Shown: positions 59,687 through 64,000 of the stretch, piece after piece
Numbering within the stretch: the stretch's first letter is position 1
How the letters are laid out: each line of letters begins with the position of its first letter
The notes under the pieces: generated by a model
The model's input: only the letters and a program-made list of their open reading frames with translations
Told to the model about the DNA's origin: nothing
Database searches by the model: none
From: Mangrovihabitans endophyticus
Lineage (GTDB): Bacteria; Actinomycetota; Actinomycetes; Mycobacteriales; Micromonosporaceae
DNA length: 64,000 nucleotides
Assembly: GCF_014646155.1 (NCBI RefSeq)
Contig: NZ_BMMX01000020.1
Location: forward strand, 1 to 64,000
Direction: 5' to 3'
Made by a program: the position numbers and the translations under genes

Positions 59687-60930
59687 CGCGCGCCGCCCCG
59701 CACCGGCACGACGGCGGTCACCCGGAAGCTGGTGCCGGCGGGTTCCGCGCGGCGTCGTACGTCCAGGTGGCCGCCGATCGATGCGAGGCGGCGCCGCATG
59801 CCGTCCACGCCGCGCCCGGTGCCGGCCTGCCCGCGACCGAACGTCTCGGTCATGTTGGTCACCTCGATGCGCAGGACGTCGGCGTCGCCGGGCTGGTGCG
59901 CCGACGGCCAGTGCCGTTCGGCCGTGATGGGCCGGTCGCGACGACCGTGCTTGATGGCATTGGTGAGCATCTCCTGGAGAACCCGATAGGCCACCGCCCG
60001 GCTCTGCGGCGACAATTCGCAACCGGTCCCCCGATCGGTGGCGATGATCTCGTGGCCGCTGTCGCGCACGCCCGCGATGAGCTCGTCGAGCTCACCGGTG
60101 TCACCGTCGTCCACCGTCGACTCCCGGGTCGAGGACAGCACCTGGCGTACGTCCTGCAGGGAGGAACGCGCCGAGGTCGCGATGGTCTGCAGGGTCTTCT
60201 TCAGCTTCGCGTCGTCGTCGAGGTACTGCCCCGACTCGGCCTGCGCCAGGATCACCGCGAGCGAATGGCCGACGACGTCGTGCACGTCACGTGCCAGGCG
60301 TGTCTGCTGATCGCGCAGGTCCGCGACTTCCCGGGCGTGCTCGGTCTCGCGCCGGGCACCGGCGGCGACATCCTCCGCCACCAGCATCGCGGCCCGCGAG
60401 TTCCGCGCCCGGACGAGGAAGCGCATCACCAGACCCGCCGGCCAGGGCGCGGCGACGACCAGCAACGCGATGAGCGACAGGACCAGCAGCAGGGCCGGGT
60501 CCTGGCGGAGGATACCGCCCAGCGGCGAACCACCCAGGAGCAGGCCGGCCGTGCTGCTGCCGCTCAGCACGTACGCGACGACGACCGCCAGCGGCACCGA
60601 GAGAGCGCTCGTCAGCACGGTCGGCGGTCGTCCCCACCGCGCACCGCCGAAGAACACGGCGGTCAACGCGAACTCGGTCAGCATGATCGGGGCGCCGGTC
60701 ATCACGTGGAGCAGGCCCAGCCCCCAGACCCCGGCGAGTGCCGCGCCGGGAGCCCGGCGGCACAATCCCACCGCGCCCGCGACGACCAGCACCTGCGGCA
60801 CCTGGGTCAGGCCGAAGGCGAGGCTTCCCGCCACCGCCGACAGCAGGACGGCCTCGGTGACGCCGACCACGAGCACCATGAGCACCGCGATCGCCTCGGG
60901 CAGCCAGGGGCGCCAACTGGTTTCGCTCAT
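59683..60930 (-). CDS. NarL-type sensor histidine kinase
   Basis: 415-residue membrane kinase. Five to six helices in residues 10-185 (LPEAIAVLMVLVVGVTEAVL and others) without a separate extracellular sensor. HisKA_3 dimerisation domain with RLARDVHDVVGHSLAVI, phospho-acceptor His217. HATPase_c: LQEMLTNAIKHG (N box) and GRGVDGMRRRLASIGG (G box). Membrane-bound sensors of this shape often detect lipid or cell-wall stress. Start ATG 60930. Overlaps the regulator gene, so a two-gene operon. Confidence 0.92.
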   Translation of the reverse strand: MSETSWRPWLPEAIAVLMVLVVGVTEAVLLSAVAGSLAFGLTQVPQVLVVAGAVGLCRRAPGAALAGVWGLGLLHVMTGAPIMLTEFALTAVFFGGARWGRPPTVLTSALSVPLAVVVAYVLSGSSTAGLLLGGSPLGGILRQDPALLLVLSLIALLVVAAPWPAGLVMRFLVRARNSRAAMLVAEDVAAGARRETEHAREVADLRDQQTRLARDVHDVVGHSLAVILAQAESGQYLDDDAKLKKTLQTIATSARSSLQDVRQVLSSTRESTVDDGDTGELDELIAGVRDSGHEIIATDRGTGCELSPQSRAVAYRVLQEMLTNAIKHGRRDRPITAERHWPSAHQPGDADVLRIEVTNMTETFGRGQAGTGRGVDGMRRRLASIGGHLDVRRRAEPAGTSFRVTAVVPVRGGAR

Positions 60931-61019
60931 CGGATCATCCAGGTGAGTAGGGGTCGTCTCCTCGCAGGAAAGCACCCCCCGTCACGCGTGCCGCGCGGGT
61001 GACGGCCACCGGGCCGAGG

Positions 61020-61964
61020 TCAGGACGGCACCGCATCGCGCACCAGCAGGTCCAGCAGAGCCTCGAAGGGCATGCCGCTCGCCGCGAACATCCGAGGCAC
61101 CTGCGACTGCGCGGTGAGACCGGGCATCGTGTTGACCTCGTTGAGGACCGGCCCCCGAGCGGTGAGGAAGAAGTCGACGCGGGCGACCCCGGCGCAGCCC
61201 AACGCGTCGTACATGCGCACGGCCGCCTCGGCGAGCCGGTCGCGGGCCGCGTCGTCCAGCGCAGCCGGTACGCGGAAGTCGGGTTCGCCGCTGTACTTCG
61301 CGGCATGGTCGAAGATCGCGTCCGCGGGCACCACGATCTCCAGCGCCGGCGCCACGACCCGCGACCCGTCCGGCCGGCCGAGCACCGCCACGTCGATCTC
61401 CCGCCCGGTCACCAGGTCCTCGACGAGGACCCGATCGTCGTACCCGAACGCGGCGTCCAGGGCCGGGCCGAGACGAGCGGCGTGGCGTACCAGGGTGACA
61501 CCGCGGCTGGATCCGGCGGCGACCGGCTTGACCACGACCGGGTGGGTGAAGGTGTACGTGTCGGTGCGGGTGAGCAGACGGCCGGGCGCGGTGGCGATGC
61601 CGAGCGCCCCGGCGACGAGTTTGGTCACCCACTTGTCCATCGCCAGCGCGCCGGCGCCCAGCGGCGACCCCACGCACGGCACGCCGGCCAGGTCGCACAG
61701 CGCCGCCAGGGTGCCGTCCTCACCGTGCGGACCGTGCAGCACCGGGAAGGCCACCGCGCAGGAACCCAGCGCGCCGACCGCCGCGGCGAGACCGATCGGG
61801 TCACCCGCGCGGTCGCGCCACGCGCCGGCGGGATCGATGGTCAGGCGTACGGCCTGATGGCCCGCCCGCTCCAGGGCGTCGGCGACGGCCGTCGCCGAGG
61901 CCAGGGAGACGTCGTGTTCGCAGTTGCGGCCGCCGCCGATCACGGCGACGCGGGTGACGGTCAT
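61020..61964 (-). CDS. ddl: D-Ala-D-Ala ligase-family enzyme
   Basis: 314-residue ATP-grasp ligase joining two D-amino acids for peptidoglycan. Glu of the N-terminal site in GRNCEHDVSLASA; ATP loop with KPVAAGSSRGVTLV; omega-loop FDHAAKYSG keeps the Lys-Tyr pair of D-Ala-D-Ala ligases (VanA-type D-lactate ligases lose it); metal site ending NEVNTMPG. Slightly shorter than typical Ddl. Start ATG 61964 overlaps the racemase stop (ATGA). A housekeeping ddl is expected elsewhere in the genome, so this may be a second, condition-specific copy. Confidence 0.9.
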   Translation of the reverse strand: MTVTRVAVIGGGRNCEHDVSLASATAVADALERAGHQAVRLTIDPAGAWRDRAGDPIGLAAAVGALGSCAVAFPVLHGPHGEDGTLAALCDLAGVPCVGSPLGAGALAMDKWVTKLVAGALGIATAPGRLLTRTDTYTFTHPVVVKPVAAGSSRGVTLVRHAARLGPALDAAFGYDDRVLVEDLVTGREIDVAVLGRPDGSRVVAPALEIVVPADAIFDHAAKYSGEPDFRVPAALDDAARDRLAEAAVRMYDALGCAGVARVDFFLTARGPVLNEVNTMPGLTAQSQVPRMFAASGMPFEALLDLLVRDAVPS

Positions 61965-63073
61965 GCGGCGTTCCTTCGGTGCAGCCGGGCGCTGAGGCCG
62001 GTGACGATTTCGTGTTCGAGGGTTTCCGCCCACCGCGCCCATTCCGCCGTGGTGGGTTCGCCGTGGTCGCCCGGACCGAAGACGGTGACGGGATCGCCGA
62101 CGGAAACGGCGGCATCCGCGCTCAGATCGACCACGGTCATGTCCATGGAGATCCGGCCCGCCACCGGACGACGCATGCCGGCTGCCCAGACCTCGGCACG
62201 GCCGGAGGCCAACCGGGGAAGGCCATCGGCGTAGCCGACCGGGAGCAGACCCAGCCGGGTCGCGCGCCGGGCCGTCCACGTGTGCCCGTAACCCACCGCC
62301 GTGCCGGCCGCCACGCTGCGGATGGTGACCAGGGGCGCGGTCAGGGTCAGGGCGGGCCGCAGCCGCACCGTGCCGGACTCGTCGATGCCTACCAAGCCCG
62401 CGCCGATGCGGCTCATGGTGTGGTGCGACGCCGGATCGCTGAGCGTGGCGGCCGTCGCGGCGAGGTGATGGTCGGCCGGGCGCAGACCCGCCGCGCGGGC
62501 CACCCGCAGGCCCCAGACGAACCGGTCCCGGCCCCGCGCGTTGGCGGCATGGCCGGGCCGGTCCGCGCAGGGCAGATGGCCCATGATCCCGACGACGCGA
62601 ACCCGGCCGTGCCGTTCGGCCTCCCGCGCCGCGCGGCACAACAGTTCCCACCCGGCGGGTTCCGCGCCGTCGCGGCCCATGCCGGTGTCCAGATGCAGAT
62701 GGATGCGGGCTCCGGGAGCGGTGCGGGCGATCGCGTCCAGATGATCGCGCCCGGGCACGCCCAACTCGATGCCCAGCCGCACGGCCGCGGCGAAGTCGGC
62801 GCCGGGCGGGTTGAGCCAGCTCAGGATCCGCTCGGTCAGGCCCGACTCGCGCAGCGGCCGGGCCTCGTCGAGGCTGGTGACACCCAAGCGGGTCGCACCA
62901 CCGGCGAGGGCGGCCCGCGCGACATCGACCTGACCATGGCCGAAACCGTCGGCCTTGACCACGGCCATCAGCTCTCCGGCCGTACGGGATCTGATGGTAC
63001 GAACGTTGGCGGTGACCGCGCCCAGGTCGACCCGGAGGGTTGGCCGCGGTCGCAGCGCCAGCAGGTTGGTCAT
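61961..63073 (-). CDS. alr: alanine racemase
   Basis: 370-residue PLP enzyme making D-alanine (or possibly D-serine). PLP Lys40 in AVVKADGFGHG, catalytic Tyr262 in VGYGHTWTA, substrate Arg region in HTMSRIGAGLVGID, and the SMDMTVVD segment near the dimer site. N-terminal TIM barrel and C-terminal beta domain are both complete. Start ATG 63073; CACAGT on the same strand six bases upstream and no ribosome site suggest a leaderless mRNA. First gene of the alr-ddl pair. Confidence 0.93.
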   Translation of the reverse strand: MTNLLALRPRPTLRVDLGAVTANVRTIRSRTAGELMAVVKADGFGHGQVDVARAALAGGATRLGVTSLDEARPLRESGLTERILSWLNPPGADFAAAVRLGIELGVPGRDHLDAIARTAPGARIHLHLDTGMGRDGAEPAGWELLCRAAREAERHGRVRVVGIMGHLPCADRPGHAANARGRDRFVWGLRVARAAGLRPADHHLAATAATLSDPASHHTMSRIGAGLVGIDESGTVRLRPALTLTAPLVTIRSVAAGTAVGYGHTWTARRATRLGLLPVGYADGLPRLASGRAEVWAAGMRRPVAGRISMDMTVVDLSADAAVSVGDPVTVFGPGDHGEPTTAEWARWAETLEHEIVTGLSARLHRRNAA

Positions 63074-63079
63074 GCCATC

Positions 63080-63085
63080 ACTGTG
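63080..63085 (-). promoter_or_regulatory. -10 box of a leaderless alr transcript
   Basis: CACAGT ends six bases before ATG 63073 on the minus strand, with no ribosome site. Same spacing as other leaderless starts in the window. No clear -35. Confidence 0.35.
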
Positions 63086-63159
63086 GTCGCCGTGGCGATG
63101 TGGGCGCCTCCGCCTGAGGTACCGATGATCGGTACTCCAGGCGGTCCCGGACGACGCCG

Positions 63160-64000
63160 TCACATCGCTTCGACCGGTAGCCACAGCTCGGTGGTCGCGG
63201 TGCTGAAGTCGGCGGCGCGGTCGAGCACCGCGACGATCTCCGGGCCCGGCCGCAGCCGCCACCGGTTGGAGGGGAACCACTGCGTCGCGGTCGCCGCCCA
63301 GGTCTGCTGCAGGGTCTCGGGATAAGGCCCCGAGGTGCGGAAGACCACCCACGAGCCGGTCGGCACCTCGATGGTGTCGAGCCCGTCCGGCGTCGGTGCC
63401 TCGCCGGTGACGGCAACCCCGTGCAGGTACGTCAACTCGCTGCCTTCGGTGCGATCGGGGTCGAGGTCGTCGCTGACCGCGAGCAGACCGGCCGGCTCGG
63501 TGTTGCCCAGGGCCTTCAGCCGGAGATGTTCCTCGTGCGGCAGCGCGGCGATGTGCCGCTGAATGTGCGGGTTGACGCCTTGATGGATCAGCGGAACGCG
63601 GGCTGCGTGTCCGACGAGCCGGAACGGCGGGTGGTCGACGATGCGGGTGTCCATGGGGATCGTCCCTTCGACGGTCAGGCGGAACCTGAGCTGTGGTTGT
63701 GCGCGCAGGGGGCCACCGTCGCGACGTACCTCGCCGGGGCCGGCGCCGTGCACGGCCCGGAACGCACGCCCGAACGCCTCGGTCGAGCCGTACCCGTACC
63801 GCACCGCGATGCTGAGCAGATCGTCGCGACCGCTGACGACGTCGGCGGCGGCAACGGTCATGCGGCGGCGGCGCACGTACTCCGAGAGGGGCATGCCGGC
63901 CAACGACGAGAACATCCGGCGCAGGTGATACTCGGTCGTGCCGAGCGCGCCGGCCCACCCGTCGACGTCCATCTCCGCACAGAGGTGCTCCTCCACGAGG
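63160..64000 (-). CDS. AraC/GyrI-like regulator (5' truncated)
   Basis: Visible 279 residues of an AraC-type regulator with a C-terminal GyrI-like ligand domain. The helix-turn-helix is already running at the window edge (EEHLCAEMD, then LGTTEYHLRRMFSSLAGMPLSEYVRRRRM and IAVRYGYGSTEAFGRAFR), so the true start lies beyond 64000; GTG 63996 is an internal codon. The GyrI domain (PPFRLVGHAARVPL, TGSWVVFRTSGPYP, LWLPVEAM) binds small hydrophobic ligands in multidrug sensors such as BmrR and Rob. Divergence with neighbours past the edge is unknown. Confidence 0.9.
   Translation of the reverse strand, partial: LVEEHLCAEMDVDGWAGALGTTEYHLRRMFSSLAGMPLSEYVRRRRMTVAAADVVSGRDDLLSIAVRYGYGSTEAFGRAFRAVHGAGPGEVRRDGGPLRAQPQLRFRLTVEGTIPMDTRIVDHPPFRLVGHAARVPLIHQGVNPHIQRHIAALPHEEHLRLKALGNTEPAGLLAVSDDLDPDRTEGSELTYLHGVAVTGEAPTPDGLDTIEVPTGSWVVFRTSGPYPETLQQTWAATATQWFPSNRWRLRPGPEIVAVLDRAADFSTATTELWLPVEAM

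Noticed and set aside
59024-60930. VanRS-type vancomycin-resistance regulators for the ddl-alr pair
   Set aside because: The kinase has a HisKA_3 domain and the regulator a LuxR output; VanRS are OmpR-type. The ligase also keeps the D-Ala type omega-loop.

Overview
The window looks like chromosomal DNA of a high-GC filamentous actinomycete, most likely Micromonosporaceae (Actinoplanes or a relative). The evidence is the very high GC content, frequent GTG and TTG starts, a complete actinomycete conservon (cvnABCD), a xylA product with the layout and length of the Actinoplanes enzyme (His54 and Asp57, 395 residues), a c-di-AMP riboswitch in front of an NlpC/P60 cell-wall hydrolase, and many short or leaderless 5' ends. 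The genus assignment is inference from memory of families, not a database match. No rRNA, tRNA, CRISPR array, insertion sequence or prophage was seen.

Layout. 1-6128: end of a sugar ABC transporter (two LplB/LplC-type permeases), then a divergent pair of glycosidases (GH95 on minus, GH42 on plus) sharing a 46-bp gap. 6181-9900: small membrane protein, MHYT sensor, minus-strand cluster of PRC-barrel protein, single-domain response regulator and DUF2750 protein, GNAT, and a secreted protein. 9989-12496: a polysaccharide flippase fused to a condensation/acyltransferase-like domain that lacks the catalytic histidine. 12701-18939: GrpB protein, LLM oxidoreductase, anchored low-complexity protein, M48-like protease, GNAT, GH20 hexosaminidase. 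19084-20666: two adjacent unknown proteins sharing a domain. 21017-26232: conservon cvnABCD plus a lactonase-like propeller. 26321-30978: binding-protein/VWA protein, RsbU-type phosphatase, MarR, ROK regulator. 31053-36725: xylA, xylB, an MFS transporter and a GH13 alpha-glucosidase. 36797-42716: second MHYT protein, GPGG membrane peptide, a primary-like sigma factor, NlpC/P60 hydrolase with its riboswitch, DUF3817 and DUF1360 membrane proteins. 43029-46916: DHA2 drug efflux pump with its MarR repressor, methyltransferase, orphan LuxR regulator. 47093-55405: type II membrane protein, serA, phosphotransferase, O-antigen-ligase-like protein, methyltransferase/HxlR pair, XRE regulator, SDR. 55558-58926: secreted SGNH esterase with FG-GAP repeats, then a VapBC toxin-antitoxin. 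59024-64000: NarL-type two-component system, D-Ala-D-Ala-type ligase and alanine racemase as an overlapping pair, and the start-truncated AraC/GyrI regulator.

How the genes fit together. Two carbohydrate loci (GH95/GH42 with the ABC permeases; ROK regulator with xylAB, MFS and GH13) support growth on plant polysaccharide breakdown products. Envelope functions recur: flippase fusion, O-antigen-ligase-like protein, NlpC/P60 hydrolase under c-di-AMP control, alr-ddl cassette, M48 protease. Signalling is dense: conservon, two MHYT sensors, four response-regulator or kinase genes, an RsbU phosphatase and a sigma factor. The strongest candidates for something undescribed are the flippase/inactive-condensation fusion (9989-12496), the paired shared-domain proteins (19084-20666), the unassigned N-terminal domain of the secreted esterase (55558 onward), and the alr-ddl pair next to a NarL-type sensor system.
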